Positions 17,297-26,814 are shown, counted from the first letter of the stretch. The stretch: DNA of 64,000 bases from Pseudomonas sp. P8_229 (GCF_034008635.1 NZ_CP125378.1:4588501-4652500), one strand, 5' to 3'. Notes: generated from the letters alone by a model not told the origin. Program-made: numbers and translations.

Positions 17297-19129
17297 TCAA
17301 TCGATCCCGACAAACCCTCCGGTCTGATGCGCCCACAACCGTGCATACAGCCCGCGATGCGCCAGCAGTTCGGCATGGGTGCCGCTCTCGGCGATCTTGC
17401 CGTTTTCCAGCACCACCAGCCGGTCCATGCGGGCGATGGTCGAGAGGCGGTGGGCGATGGCGATCACAGTCTTGCCCTGCATCAGGGTTTCCAGGCTTTC
17501 CTGGATCGCCGCTTCGACTTCCGAGTCGAGTGCCGAGGTCGCTTCGTCCATGATCAGGATCGGCGCGTCCTTGAGCAGCACCCGCGCGATCGCGATGCGC
17601 TGGCGCTGTCCACCGGACAGTTTCACCCCACGTTCACCGACGTGCGCATCGAAACCGCTGCGACCTTCGGCGTCCGACAGCAACGGAATGAACTCATCGG
17701 CACGGGCCTTGTGCACCGCATCCCAAAGCTCTGCGTCAGTGGCATCGGGTTTGCCGTACAACAGATTGTCGCGGATCGAGCGGTGCAGCAACGACGTATC
17801 CTGGGTAATCATGCCGATGCGCGCGCGCAGGCTTTCCTGGCCGACTTCGGCGATGTTCTGCCCATCGATCACAATCCGCCCGCCCTCGACGTCGTATAGG
17901 CGCAGCAGCAGGTTGACCAAGGTCGATTTGCCGGCACCGGACGGGCCGATCAAGCCGATTTTCTCGCCCGGTTTGATGGTCAGGTTGAGGTCGCCGATGA
18001 TGCCTTTCTTCTTGCCGTAGTGAAAATCCACGTGCTCGAAACGCACTTCACCACGGGCCACGGCCAGCGGTTTGGCCTGCTCGCGATCGGTGACGCTGAC
18101 CGGTTGCGAGATGGTCTGCAGACCGTCCTGGACCATGCCGATGTTTTCGAAAATACCGGTGACCACCCACATGATCCAGCCGGACATGTTGACGATGCGA
18201 ATGACCAGGCCGGTGGCCAGGGCAATCGCGCCGACGGTGATCAGCGACTGCGTCCACAGCCACAGCGCCAGCGCGGTAGTGCCGACGATCAGCAGGCCGT
18301 TCATGGTGGTGATTGCCACGTCCATGCTGGTGACCACGCGACCGGCCATCTGCGCCTTGACCGTCTGTTCTTCGATGGCTTCCTTGGCGTAGTGCTGTTC
18401 GAAATTGGTGTGGGCAAACAGCTTGAGGGTGGCGATGTTGGTGTAGCCGTCGACGATCCGCCCCATCAGTTTCGAGCGTGCGTCGGAGGCTTCCACCGAG
18501 CGATCTTTCACCCGTGGCACGAAGTAATACAGCGCGCCGATGTAGGCGGCGATCCACGTCAACAGCGGGATCATCAGGCGCCAGTCGGCTTCGGCGAACA
18601 GCACCAGCGAACTGATCGCGTAGATCACCACGTGCCACAGCGCATCCACCGCTTGCACTGCCGAGTCACGCAGCGAGTTGCCGGTCTGCATGATGCGTTG
18701 GGCGATGCGCCCGGCGAAGTCGTTCTGGAAGAAGTTCAGGCTCTGCTTGAGCACGTAGCTGTGGTTTTGCCAGCGGATCATGCTGGTCATCCCCGGGCTG
18801 AGGGTCTGATGCACCAGCAGGTCGTGCAGGCCGAAGAAGATCGGCCGCAGTACCAGCGCAACCACCACCATCCAGGTCAGTTCGAGGGCGTGGTCGCTGA
18901 AGAAGTTCGGGTTGGGCGTGCCCTGGGCCAGGTCGATGATGCGGCTCAGGTAACTGAACAGCGCCACTTCGATCAGCGCGGCGAACAGGCCAACGACGAG
19001 CAGGGCGGCAAAACTCGGCCAGACCTGCTTGAGGTAATAGGTGTAGAAGGGCCAGACGCGATCTGGCGGAGACGCCGTCGGGGCGTCGCGGAATATGTCG
19101 ATCAGTTGTTCGAAACGGCGATAGAGCAT
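17297..19129 (-). CDS. ABC-type lipid/multidrug exporter (half-transporter)
   Basis: A 610-residue homodimeric exporter. The membrane domain (about 30-330) has six helices. The nucleotide-binding domain (about 360-600) has Walker A IGPSGAGKSTLV, Q-loop MITQDTSLLH, signature LSGGQRQR, Walker B ILIMDEATSAL and H-loop AHRLS, so all catalytic elements are present. The substrate is unknown; the domain order resembles YheI/MsbA-type exporters. The start ATG 19129 has no nearby ribosome site, but AAGGAG lies 25 bases upstream with a perfect hairpin between them (see 19139-19160). It is the upstream neighbour of a terminator and REP. Confidence 0.92.
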   Translation of the reverse strand: MLYRRFEQLIDIFRDAPTASPPDRVWPFYTYYLKQVWPSFAALLVVGLFAALIEVALFSYLSRIIDLAQGTPNPNFFSDHALELTWMVVVALVLRPIFFGLHDLLVHQTLSPGMTSMIRWQNHSYVLKQSLNFFQNDFAGRIAQRIMQTGNSLRDSAVQAVDALWHVVIYAISSLVLFAEADWRLMIPLLTWIAAYIGALYYFVPRVKDRSVEASDARSKLMGRIVDGYTNIATLKLFAHTNFEQHYAKEAIEEQTVKAQMAGRVVTSMDVAITTMNGLLIVGTTALALWLWTQSLITVGAIALATGLVIRIVNMSGWIMWVVTGIFENIGMVQDGLQTISQPVSVTDREQAKPLAVARGEVRFEHVDFHYGKKKGIIGDLNLTIKPGEKIGLIGPSGAGKSTLVNLLLRLYDVEGGRIVIDGQNIAEVGQESLRARIGMITQDTSLLHRSIRDNLLYGKPDATDAELWDAVHKARADEFIPLLSDAEGRSGFDAHVGERGVKLSGGQRQRIAIARVLLKDAPILIMDEATSALDSEVEAAIQESLETLMQGKTVIAIAHRLSTIARMDRLVVLENGKIAESGTHAELLAHRGLYARLWAHQTGGFVGID

Positions 19130-19138
19130 CAGATAACC

Positions 19139-19160
19139 GCCCGGACGCCGGGCTCTCCTT
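19139..19160 (-). promoter_or_regulatory. Shine-Dalgarno separated from its start by a hairpin
   Basis: On the minus strand, AAGGAG (19155-19160) is followed by gcccgg-cgt-ccgggc (19139-19153), then about 9 bases, then ATG. If the hairpin folds, the effective SD-to-start spacing falls from 25 to about 10 bases. Confidence 0.5.
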
Positions 19161-19171
19161 TTATCGGTGTG

Positions 19172-19201
19172 AGCGGCGTGAGGTTGAGTTCACGCCGCTC
19201 G
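19172..19201 (-). terminator. Stem-loop after the cyclophilin gene, weak terminator candidate
   Basis: gagcggcgtga pairs with tcacgccgctc, loop ggttgagt. There is no U-tract, so it may instead be an mRNA-stabilising hairpin. Confidence 0.4.
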
Positions 19202-19217
19202 AAACACCCTGTACAGC

Positions 19218-19775
19218 TTAGTCGATGACTTTGGCCGACTTGATGATCACAGGGTCGGAAGGCACGTTTTGCATGCCTTGTTTGGTGGTGGTTGGCGAGT
19301 TGACGATGATGTCGACCACGTCCATGCCTTTGACCACTTTGCCGAATACGGCGTAGCCATCGCCCTGATCGAGGAAATCGTTGTCCTTGACGTTGATGAA
19401 GAACTGGCTGGTCGCCGAATCAGGTACGGAGGTGCGAGCCATGGACAAGGTACCGCGCACGTTGGCCAGACCATTTTTGTGTTCGTTCTTGATCGGCGCC
19501 TTGGTTTCTTTCTGCTGCATCTGCGGGGTGAAGCCACCGCCCTGCGCCATGAAGCCCGGGATCACACGGTGAAAAATGGTATTGGTGTAAAAGCCGCTGT
19601 TGACGTAATCCAGAAAGTTCTTGGTACTGATCGGCGCCTTGACCGGATCCAGTTCGATTTCGATCTGGCCGTTGGTGGTGTCCAGCAGCACGTGCGGTGC
19701 TTTGGCCGGCGTGGCAGCCATCAGGTTGGCAGCAAACAGCACAGTACCAGCGGCGAGGGCGAGTTTTTTCAGCAT
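19218..19775 (-). CDS. ppiA: Periplasmic peptidyl-prolyl cis-trans isomerase (cyclophilin)
   Basis: A 185-residue cyclophilin. The signal peptide [20 protein letters not shown] is cleaved before ATPAK, so it acts in the periplasm as a proline isomerase. The catalytic Arg lies in [15 protein letters not shown] (about 70), and the Gln/Phe of [14 protein letters not shown] complete the active site. The length and the insertion-free core match PpiA. It is immediately downstream of the alpha/beta hydrolase gene (3-base gap), so both are probably one operon, read with LysR upstream on the same strand. Confidence 0.92.
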   Translation of the reverse strand: MLKKLALAAGTVLFAANLMAATPAKAPHVLLDTTNGQIEIELDPVKAPISTKNFLDYVNSGFYTNTIFHRVIPGFMAQGGGFTPQMQQKETKAPIKNEHKNGLANVRGTLSMARTSVPDSATSQFFINVKDNDFLDQGDGYAVFGKVVKGMDVVDIIVNSPTTTKQGMQNVPSDPVIIKSAKVID

Positions 19776-19778
19776 GGG

Positions 19779-20582
19779 TCAGTGATCCTGAGATTGAATA
19801 TCGGCTGCGGCGAGGAACTCCAGCAGCGTTTGGTTGAAGCGTTGGGGTTGATCGAGCGGGGTGGCGTGGCGCGAATCGGCGATCACCACCAGCCGCGCAT
19901 CGGGCAGCAGTTTTACATAGGTTTCTTTCAGCGCCACCGGTGTGTAGTCACGGTCGGCGCTGATGACGAGCGTTGGACAGGTCACTCGGGAAAGTCGTTC
20001 CTGAACCCCCCAGCCAACAATCGCATCGAAGCTGGCGAGATAAGCACGTTTGTCGTTTTTTGCCCAGCGCTCGGCCATTTTCTCTCGCAGATCGGCCTGT
20101 TCAGGCTTGGGAAAAAGCTTGTCGCCCAGCGCCTTGCCGATGGTTGCCAGATTCAGCACGCGCATCAGGCTCCAGCGCTTGAACCACTGCCAGTAATCGT
20201 CGCGGCTGCGGATTTTGACTTCGGGGGCGCTGTTGACGATGGTCAGGCTTTTCAGCATTTGCGGCTGATCGACGCCGAACTGAAAGCCGATCATCCCGCC
20301 CATCGACAGCCCGACGTAGTGCACCGGGCCGAGTTTCAGGTGCTCGATCAGCGCCAGCAGATCGGCGCTGAACCCGGCGATGCTGTAGCGCTCGCGGGGT
20401 TTGTCCGAGCGGCCGTGACCGCGTATGTCCGGGACGATTACCCGGTAATGCGCCGACAGCGCCGGAATCTGCATTTCCCAGTCCTGGGTGCTCGAGCCGA
20501 GCCCGTGAACCAGCAGCAACGGCGTACCGTGGCCATATTCCTCGTAGTGCAGGTTGCAACCTTCATGTTCGAAATAGGCCAT
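19779..20582 (-). CDS. Alpha/beta-fold hydrolase
   Basis: A 267-residue esterase/lactonase-like serine hydrolase. The oxyanion loop HGLGSST (about 26), nucleophile elbow GLSMGG with Ser93 or so, the acid in SADRDYTP (about 210) and the His in DSRHATPLD (about 238) form the complete triad. Its fold resembles 3-oxoadipate enol-lactonase (PcaD) and related enzymes, but the substrate cannot be read from the sequence. The start ATG 20582 has GGAGTTC. It is followed by ppiA after 3 bases and preceded 14 bases upstream by a LysR gene, which suggests a three-gene unit. Confidence 0.9.
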   Translation of the reverse strand: MAYFEHEGCNLHYEEYGHGTPLLLVHGLGSSTQDWEMQIPALSAHYRVIVPDIRGHGRSDKPRERYSIAGFSADLLALIEHLKLGPVHYVGLSMGGMIGFQFGVDQPQMLKSLTIVNSAPEVKIRSRDDYWQWFKRWSLMRVLNLATIGKALGDKLFPKPEQADLREKMAERWAKNDKRAYLASFDAIVGWGVQERLSRVTCPTLVISADRDYTPVALKETYVKLLPDARLVVIADSRHATPLDQPQRFNQTLLEFLAAADIQSQDH

Positions 20583-20596
20583 CGGTGAACTCCGTG

Positions 20597-21520
20597 TCAG
20601 GCTTGTTCAGGGGCGGCGAACGGTGCGTCCAGCGGTAATGTGTCGAAGGTGCGCAACAGTTCGATGAGGATTTGCGTCGCCGGGCCCAGTGGTTTGTCCT
20701 TGTTCGAATACAGATAGAAGCTCGGGTTGCGGCTGCCGCCCTGATCCAACGGTAGCAGCTTGAGCGAACCTTCCTTCAATTCGCGTTCGATCATGTGCCG
20801 CGGCAGCCAGGCAAAGCCCAGGCCACTGCTGACGAACGTCGCGGCGGTGGCGAGGCTGCCGACAGTCCAGCGTTGTTCAGCGCCGAGCCAGCCGACGTCG
20901 CGCGGTTGCTGGCGACCGGAGTCGCGGATCACCACCTGCATCTGGGTTTCCAGGTCCTGGAAGCTCAGTTCGCGATTGAGCCGATGCAGGGCGTGATCGG
21001 GGTGGGCGACGGCGACGAATTCGACGTCGCTCAATTCCGCGCCGAGGTAGCCGGGAATGCTCAGGCCGGTAATGGCCAGATCGGCCACGCCTTCAAGCAG
21101 CACTTCTTCCACGCCCGACAACACTTCTTCGCGCAGACGCACGCGGCAGCCGCGACTCTGCGGCATGAACGCTGTCAGCGCCCGGACAATCCGTGCGCTC
21201 GGGTAAGCGGCGTCGACCACCAGCCGCACCTCAGCCTCCCAACCTTGCTCCATGTGGTGGGCGAGGTCTTCCAGTTGGCTGGCCTGTTTCACCAGTTGCC
21301 GCGAACGGCGCAGCAGTACGCCACCGGCTTCGGTGAGCACCGCTTTGCGCCCATCGATGCGCAGCAATGGCACGCCGAGTTGGTCTTGCATGCGGGCGAC
21401 GGTGTAACTCACCGACGATTGCGAACGGTGCAGAACCTCGGCGGCCTGGGCGAATCCGCCATGGTCGACCACAGCCTGCAATGTTCGCCATTGATCAAGG
21501 GTCACGCGGGGCGCTTTCAT
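20597..21520 (-). CDS. LysR-family transcriptional regulator
   Basis: A 307-residue regulator. The N-terminal helix-turn-helix (about 20-45, FAQAAEVLHRSQSSVSYTVARM) is typical, and residues about 90-290 form the effector-binding domain. I choose ATG 21520 because its GAGGAGC is at an optimal distance, and a TTG one codon upstream is not. It precedes the hydrolase and ppiA genes on the same strand and is divergent from the small secreted protein at 21570, with only 49 bp between, so it may control that gene. Confidence 0.9.
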   Translation of the reverse strand: MKAPRVTLDQWRTLQAVVDHGGFAQAAEVLHRSQSSVSYTVARMQDQLGVPLLRIDGRKAVLTEAGGVLLRRSRQLVKQASQLEDLAHHMEQGWEAEVRLVVDAAYPSARIVRALTAFMPQSRGCRVRLREEVLSGVEEVLLEGVADLAITGLSIPGYLGAELSDVEFVAVAHPDHALHRLNRELSFQDLETQMQVVIRDSGRQQPRDVGWLGAEQRWTVGSLATAATFVSSGLGFAWLPRHMIERELKEGSLKLLPLDQGGSRNPSFYLYSNKDKPLGPATQILIELLRTFDTLPLDAPFAAPEQA

Positions 21521-21569
21521 CAATAGCTCCTCTTGTCCTAAGCTGGCCGTCCCTCATGGAGACTGGCGA

Positions 21570-21884
21570 ATGAAAAAATTCTGTTGTGTGGTGCTCGCGT
21601 TGCTGCCGCTGACTGCGTTTGCTTACCCGATCGATGTGCAGAAGAACCTCAATGGCTTGAAGATCGACTACGAAACCTTCGATACCGACAAAGACATCGG
21701 CTCCATCCGGGTCGCCAACTACGGCGATGTCGACGCGCTGTGCAAGGCTGTGTTCAGCAATGGCCCGGAAGCACCGCGCACGCGCAATATCGAAGTGCCG
21801 GCCGGCAAGCATACGAACGCCACGGCCAAGTTCTCCCGCGAGATCATCAGGCTGCGCATCGAACTGAGCTGCAGCCCGAAATAA
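21570..21884 (+). CDS. Small secreted protein of unknown function
   Basis: A 104-residue protein with a signal peptide, MKKFCCVVLALLPLTAFAYP, probably cleaved after TAFA. The mature part of about 85 residues has two cysteines (DALCKAVF and ELSCSPK) that could form a disulfide, and looks like a single beta-sandwich. No catalytic motif. It is divergent from the LysR gene, with a ribosome site GGAGACTGGCGA before ATG 21570. I do not recognise the family beyond 'conserved in pseudomonads'. Confidence 0.78.
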   Translation: MKKFCCVVLALLPLTAFAYPIDVQKNLNGLKIDYETFDTDKDIGSIRVANYGDVDALCKAVFSNGPEAPRTRNIEVPAGKHTNATAKFSREIIRLRIELSCSPK

Positions 21885-21894
21885 CAGCAATCCC

Positions 21895-21984
21895 TGTGGG
21901 AGCGAGCTTGCTCGCGAAGGCGTAGTGTCAGTTGACGCCTTCTCTGACTGATACATCTCCTTCGCGAGCAGGTTCGCTCCCACA
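21895..21984. repeat. REP doublet
   Basis: Inverted REP pair, tgtgggagcgagcttgctcg to gcaggttcgctcccaca, 10 bp after the preceding stop codon. Confidence 0.88.
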
Positions 21985-22112
21985 GGGTATAAGCTGCATC
22001 TAAACTAATTATTCGATGCTTTGCAGCAATTATTTGCGCTTTTTCATCGATCCACCCCTGTTTAACCTTCACTCCATCGACCTACAACATTCTCGGATGG
22101 AGGCTACACCCC

Positions 22113-22712
22113 ATGTCCCGCGTTCTGATCATCGAAAGCAGTGCCCGCCAGCAAGACTCGGTATCCCGTCAACTGACCCAGACTTTCATCAGTCAGTGGA
22201 AAGCGGCGCACCCAGACGATCAGATCACCGTGCGTGACCTTGCCGTGAACCCGGTGCCGCACCTGGACGCCAACCTGTTGGGTGGCTGGATGAAGTCTGC
22301 CGAGCAGCGCAACGCCAACGAACAATCGTCGCTGGACCGTTCCAACCAATTGACCGATGAGTTGCTGGCCGCCGACGTGCTGGTGATGGCTGCGCCGATG
22401 TACAACTTCGCGATCCCGAGCACCCTCAAGGCCTGGCTCGACCACGTGCTGCGTGCCGGCGTGACCTTCAAGTACACCGAAACCGGCCCGCAAGGTCTGC
22501 TCAGCGGCAAGCGTGCCTACGTACTCACCGCTCGCGGCGGCATCTACGCCGGCGGCCCGGCCGACCATCAGGAACCGTACCTGCGTCAGGTCATGGGCTT
22601 CATCGGCATCCACGACGTGACCTTCATTCACGCCGAAGGCATGAACCTGGGTGGCGACTTCCAGGAGAAGGGCCTGAATCAGGCCAACGCCAAATTGTCC
22701 CAAGTCGCTTGA
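22113..22712 (+). CDS. azoR: FMN-dependent NADH:quinone reductase / azoreductase
   Basis: A 199-residue flavodoxin-like enzyme of the AzoR family, a cytosolic homodimer that reduces quinones and azo dyes with NADH. The FMN phosphate loop is SSARQQDSVSR (about 9-19), and MYNFAIPSTLKAWLDHV (about 96) and TARGGIYAGGP (about 139) frame the flavin. The length is as usual. The start ATG 22113 follows ATGGAGGC. It stands alone, with a terminator hairpin about 110 bp downstream. Confidence 0.94.
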   Translation: MSRVLIIESSARQQDSVSRQLTQTFISQWKAAHPDDQITVRDLAVNPVPHLDANLLGGWMKSAEQRNANEQSSLDRSNQLTDELLAADVLVMAAPMYNFAIPSTLKAWLDHVLRAGVTFKYTETGPQGLLSGKRAYVLTARGGIYAGGPADHQEPYLRQVMGFIGIHDVTFIHAEGMNLGGDFQEKGLNQANAKLSQVA

Positions 22713-22820
22713 TTGGTTAATCGCCAGATAATCGCCGATTGTTTTAGTGACCTGGCGCAACCCCTTCAAGGCTCTACGCGCATCGAACCTCCCTTTGCAC
22801 TTGTTGCTCCTGAGTGCTGT

Positions 22821-22859
22821 AGCCCGATTGAACGCTTTAGCGAGATCGGGCTTTTTTTT
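22821..22859 (+). terminator. Rho-independent terminator of azoR
   Basis: Stem agcccgat (22821-22828) pairs with atcgggct (22844-22851), followed by a run of eight T. The gap 22713-23058 contains only this and a REP doublet. Confidence 0.9.
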
Positions 22860-22890
22860 GCCTGTGTTTTTTGAACGACGCAAAACTCCT

Positions 22891-22979
22891 TGTGGGAGCG
22901 AGCCTGCTCGCGAAAGCGGTGTATCAGACAAGTATTTGCCGTCTGACACTCTGCCTTCGCGAGCAGGCTCGCTCCCACA
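22891..22979. repeat. REP doublet
   Basis: Inverted pair tgtgggagcgagcctgctcg to gcaggctcgctcccaca, within the azoR to transporter gap. Confidence 0.88.
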
Positions 22980-23058
22980 GGGGAATTTTGTATTTCCGGC
23001 TATTCGCAGTGAGACCAGAAAACCGCTATCGTCGCCGCCATTCGATTTCGAGGCGAGC

Positions 23059-23925
23059 ATGGGCTATCTACTTTTTGTCACGCTGATCCAGGCGTTTTCC
23101 TTCAGTCTGATCGGCGAATACCTGGCCGGTCACGTCGACAGTTATTTCGCGGTGCTGGTGCGCGTCGTGCTGGCGGGGCTGGTGTTCATTCCGTTGACCC
23201 GCTGGCGCTCGGTCGAACCTTCGTTCATGCGCGGCATGCTGGTGATCGGCGCGTTGCAGTTCGGTGTGACCTACGTCTGCTTGTACCTGAGCTTCCGCGT
23301 GCTGACGGTGCCGGAGGTGTTGCTGTTCACCATCCTCACGCCGCTGCACGTGACCCTGATCGAAGATGCCCTGAACCGGCGCTTCAACCCATGGGCGCTG
23401 ATCGCCGCGCTGGTGGCGGTGGGCGGGGCGGCGGTGATTCGCTTCGACAGCATCAATCCGGACTTCTTCATGGGCTTCCTGCTGCTGCAACTGGCCAACT
23501 TCACCTACGCGGCGGGGCAGGTGATGTACAAGCATCTGGTGGCGAAACACCCGAGCGACCTGCCGCATTACCGCCGTTTCGGCTTCTTCTACCTCGGCGC
23601 GCTGGCGGTGGTGCTGCCTGCATTCCTGATGTTCGGCAAAGCCAACTTCCTCCCGGAAGCGCCGCTGCAATGGGGCGTGTTGCTTTTCCTCGGCCTGGTC
23701 TCGACCGCGCTGGGCATGTACTGGTGGAACAAGGGCGCGTGCATGGTCAACGGTGGCACGCTGGCGGTGATGAACAACCTGCATGTGCCGGTGGGCTTGC
23801 TGCTGAATCTGCTGATCTGGAATCAGCATGAGGAACTGGGACGGTTGTTGCTTGGCGGGAGTGTGATTCTGATGGCGGTGTGGATCAGCCGGTTGGGTAT
23901 TCGCAAGTCTCAAGCCACCGCGTAA
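23059..23925 (+). CDS. EamA/DMT-family transporter
   Basis: A 288-residue membrane protein of the drug/metabolite transporter family with ten hydrophobic helices in two five-helix EamA repeats. The second repeat begins near residue 145 (FFMGFLLLQLANFTYAAGQV). Such proteins export or import small metabolites; the substrate is unknown. The start ATG 23059 (MGYLLFVTLIQAFSFSL) has GAGGCGAGC; the frame is open to 22747 but through the REP. A GC-rich downstream gap of 40 bp separates it from a convergent channel gene. Confidence 0.88.
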   Translation: MGYLLFVTLIQAFSFSLIGEYLAGHVDSYFAVLVRVVLAGLVFIPLTRWRSVEPSFMRGMLVIGALQFGVTYVCLYLSFRVLTVPEVLLFTILTPLHVTLIEDALNRRFNPWALIAALVAVGGAAVIRFDSINPDFFMGFLLLQLANFTYAAGQVMYKHLVAKHPSDLPHYRRFGFFYLGALAVVLPAFLMFGKANFLPEAPLQWGVLLFLGLVSTALGMYWWNKGACMVNGGTLAVMNNLHVPVGLLLNLLIWNQHEELGRLLLGGSVILMAVWISRLGIRKSQATA

Positions 23926-23965
23926 CCCCTGATTGACAAATAACCCACAGTTTTGATCTGTGGCG

Positions 23966-25264
23966 TTACATGAGGTGTTTTTGCGGTTCCGGGATGTGCG
24001 CCGAGCCGAGCACTGCCGGCAGCAACCCGGAACGCAAATCCCCACCACTCGGCTGCTGATACAGGCTCAACCCGAACTCCGGCAGCACCGCCAGCAGATA
24101 GTCGAAAATATCCCCCTGAATCCGCTCGTAGTCGGCCCATGCCGTGGTGCTGGTGAAGCAGTAGATTTCCAGCGGAATGCCCTGCGCGGTGGTCTGCATC
24201 TGGCGGACCATGCAGGTCATGTTCGGCTGCACCTCCGGGTGGCTCTTCAGATACGCCAAGGCGTAAGCGCGGAAGGTGCCGATGTTGGTCATGCGCCGAC
24301 GGTTGGCTGACATCGCCGCGACGTTGCCCTGCGCCTCGTTCCACGCCTTGAGTTCGGCTTTCTTGCGGCTCATGTAATCGGTCAGCAGGTGCACCTGGGA
24401 GAGTTTTTCTTCCTCATCGTCGCGGATGAAGCGCACGCCGCTGGCATCGATGAACAGGCTGCGTTTGATCCGCCGGCCACCCGACTGCTGCATGCCGCGC
24501 CAGTTTCTGAACGACTCGCTCATCAGGCGCCAGGTCGGGATCGAGACAATGGTCTTGTCGAAATTCTGCACCTTGACCGTGTGCAAAGTGATGTCGACCA
24601 CGTCGCCATCGGCGCCGACTTGCGGCATTTCGATCCAGTCGCCGACCCGCAGCATGTCGTTGCTGGTCAGTTGCACGCTGGCGACGAACGACAGCAGGGT
24701 GTCCTTGTAGACCAACAGAATCACCGCCGACATCGCACCCAGACCGGAGAGCAGCAACAGCGGCGAACGGTCGATCAGTGTGGCAACGATGATGATCGCG
24801 CCGAACACGTACAAGACCATTTTCGCCAGTTGCACATAGCCCTTGATCGAGCGGGTGCGGGCGTGTTCGGTGCGCGCGTAGATGTCCAGCAGCGCATTGA
24901 GCAGGGCGCTGACCGACAACAGCAGGAACAGGATGGTGAAGGACAGCGCGACGTTGCCAAGAAAGGTCATCGCGGTTTTGCTCAGTTCCGGCACCAGGTG
25001 CAGGCCGAACTGGATCACCAGCGACGGCGTCATCTGCGCCAGACGCTGGAACACCTTGTTATGACGAAAGTCATTGATCCAGTGCAGGGCCGGCTGGCGA
25101 CCAAGCATGCGGCTGGCATGCAGGATCAGATAGCGCGCCACTCGTCCGAGGACCAGCGCGATCACCAGTAGCAGCATCAGCGCCAGGCCGGATTGCAGGA
25201 GCGGGTGCTGTTCGAGGGCTCCCCAGAGGTCTTGGGCGTTGAGCCAGAGCTGTTTGAAATCCAT
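23966..25264 (-). CDS. ybdG: MscS-family mechanosensitive channel, YbdG type
   Basis: A 432-residue inner-membrane channel of the YbdG/MscM subgroup. About five membrane helices (roughly 25-45, 75-95, 100-125, 145-165, 170-190) end in the pore helix. The MscS beta domain follows, with SNDMLRVGDWIEMPQVGADG and VKVQNFDKTIVSIPTWRLM (about 205-260), then the large cytosolic C-terminal domain that is typical of YbdG and absent in MscS. It opens on hypo-osmotic shock (family knowledge). ATG 25264 is the first Met; the ribosome site is weak. Confidence 0.9.
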   Translation of the reverse strand: MDFKQLWLNAQDLWGALEQHPLLQSGLALMLLLVIALVLGRVARYLILHASRMLGRQPALHWINDFRHNKVFQRLAQMTPSLVIQFGLHLVPELSKTAMTFLGNVALSFTILFLLLSVSALLNALLDIYARTEHARTRSIKGYVQLAKMVLYVFGAIIIVATLIDRSPLLLLSGLGAMSAVILLVYKDTLLSFVASVQLTSNDMLRVGDWIEMPQVGADGDVVDITLHTVKVQNFDKTIVSIPTWRLMSESFRNWRGMQQSGGRRIKRSLFIDASGVRFIRDDEEEKLSQVHLLTDYMSRKKAELKAWNEAQGNVAAMSANRRRMTNIGTFRAYALAYLKSHPEVQPNMTCMVRQMQTTAQGIPLEIYCFTSTTAWADYERIQGDIFDYLLAVLPEFGLSLYQQPSGGDLRSGLLPAVLGSAHIPEPQKHLM

Positions 25265-25455
25265 GTGAGCAACGATTCTTCTGTAAGACGCGATGGGCGA
25301 TTAGAGCATTTAAGACGCTGTGTATTACCGTTGAAGACAAATCGAGCAACAAAAAAGCCACTGATTACGCCCGTTTGTATAAAGAAACTCGGCCTGAGCG
25401 CTCGAAACCGGTAACCTATGCAGCTGTTTTTTTGCATATCTTCGAGGTAGCACCC

Positions 25456-26796
25456 GTGTTTTCCCAATTCGCCCTGCACGAACGCCTGCTCAAAGCCGTG
25501 GCCGAGCTGAAATTTGTCGAGCCAACGCCTGTGCAAGCAGCGGCCATTCCGCTGGCGCTCCAGGGGCGTGACCTGCGGGTGACGGCGCAAACCGGTAGCG
25601 GCAAGACCGCCGCTTTTGTCCTGCCGATCCTTAATCGCCTGATCGGCCCGGCCAAGGTCCGCGTCAGCATCAAGACCCTGATCCTGTTGCCGACCCGCGA
25701 ACTGGCCCAGCAGACCCTGAAGGAAGTCGAACGCTTCTCGCAGTTCACCTTCATCAAGTCCGGCCTGATCACCGGCGGTGAAGACTTCAAGGTCCAGGCC
25801 GCGATGCTGCGCAAGGTGCCGGACATCCTCATCGGCACCCCGGGCCGGATGATCGAGCAACTCAACGCCGGCAACCTCGACCTGAAAGAAGTCGAAGTGC
25901 TGGTGCTCGACGAAGCCGACCGCATGCTCGACATGGGTTTCGCCGAAGACGTACAACGCCTGGTCGACGAATGCCCGAACCGTCAGCAGACCATGCTGTT
26001 CTCCGCCACCACCGGTGGTTCAGGCCTGCGCGAGATGATCGGCAAGGTGCTGAACAACCCTGAGCACCTGCAGCTCAACGCGGTCAGCCAACTGAACTCG
26101 ACGACCCGTCAGCAGATCATCACTGCCGACCACAATCAGCACAAAGAGCAGATTGTGAACTGGCTGCTGGCCAACGAGACCTATCAGAAGGCCATCGTCT
26201 TCACCAACACCCGAGCCATGGCCGACCGCATCTACGGCCGCCTCGTGGCTCAGGAATACAAGGCGTTCGTGCTGCACGGCGAGAAAGACCAGAAGGATCG
26301 CAAACTGGCGATCGACCGTCTGAAGCAGGGCGGTGTGAAGATTCTAGTGGCGACTGACGTCGCGGCCCGTGGTCTGGACGTTGATGGCCTGGATCTGGTG
26401 ATCAACTTCGACATGCCACGCAGCGGCGACGAATACGTGCACCGTATCGGTCGTACCGGCCGTGCCGGCAACGACGGTCTGGCGATCTCGCTGATCTGCC
26501 ACGGCGACTGGAACCTGATGTCGAGCATCGAGCGCTACCTGAAGCAGAGCTTCGAGCGCCGTACCATCAAGGAAGTCAAAGGCACCTACGGCGGACCGAA
26601 AAAGGTCAAGGCCTCGGGCAAAGCCGTTGGGGTGAAGAAGAAAAAGACCGACGCCAAGGGTGACAAGAAGAAAACCGCCGCCAAGACCCCGACCAAGCGC
26701 AAGAGCGCCAATCGTCCGAAGCCGGATTCTCTGGTGAGCAGCGACGGCATGGCCCCGCTCAAGCGTCGCAAGCCGGCAGAGCCTGCGGCTGAGTAA
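25456..26796 (+). CDS. DEAD-box ATP-dependent RNA helicase
   Basis: A 446-residue helicase. All core motifs are present: Q motif FVEPTPVQAAAIP, I AQTGSGKTAAF, Ia PTRELAQQ, II DEAD (about 163), III SAT, IV IVFTNTR, V ATDVAARGLD and VI HRIGRTGRAG. The C-terminal 75 residues are Lys-rich (VKKKKTDAKGDKKKTAAKTP) and should bind RNA. It resembles SrmB/RhlE-like enzymes with roles in ribosome assembly or mRNA turnover. The likely start is GTG 25456 (MFSQFALHERLLKAV), which gives the family's start; upstream codons lie in an AT-rich leader. A strong terminator follows. Confidence 0.93.
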   Translation: MFSQFALHERLLKAVAELKFVEPTPVQAAAIPLALQGRDLRVTAQTGSGKTAAFVLPILNRLIGPAKVRVSIKTLILLPTRELAQQTLKEVERFSQFTFIKSGLITGGEDFKVQAAMLRKVPDILIGTPGRMIEQLNAGNLDLKEVEVLVLDEADRMLDMGFAEDVQRLVDECPNRQQTMLFSATTGGSGLREMIGKVLNNPEHLQLNAVSQLNSTTRQQIITADHNQHKEQIVNWLLANETYQKAIVFTNTRAMADRIYGRLVAQEYKAFVLHGEKDQKDRKLAIDRLKQGGVKILVATDVAARGLDVDGLDLVINFDMPRSGDEYVHRIGRTGRAGNDGLAISLICHGDWNLMSSIERYLKQSFERRTIKEVKGTYGGPKKVKASGKAVGVKKKKTDAKGDKKKTAAKTPTKRKSANRPKPDSLVSSDGMAPLKRRKPAEPAAE

Positions 26797-26814
26797 GCCG
26801 TTTCGCAGGCCAAT

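Noticed and set aside
21895..22979. REP doublets as possible CRISPR array
   Set aside because: They are isolated inverted pairs, not regularly spaced direct repeats with unique spacers; no cas genes.
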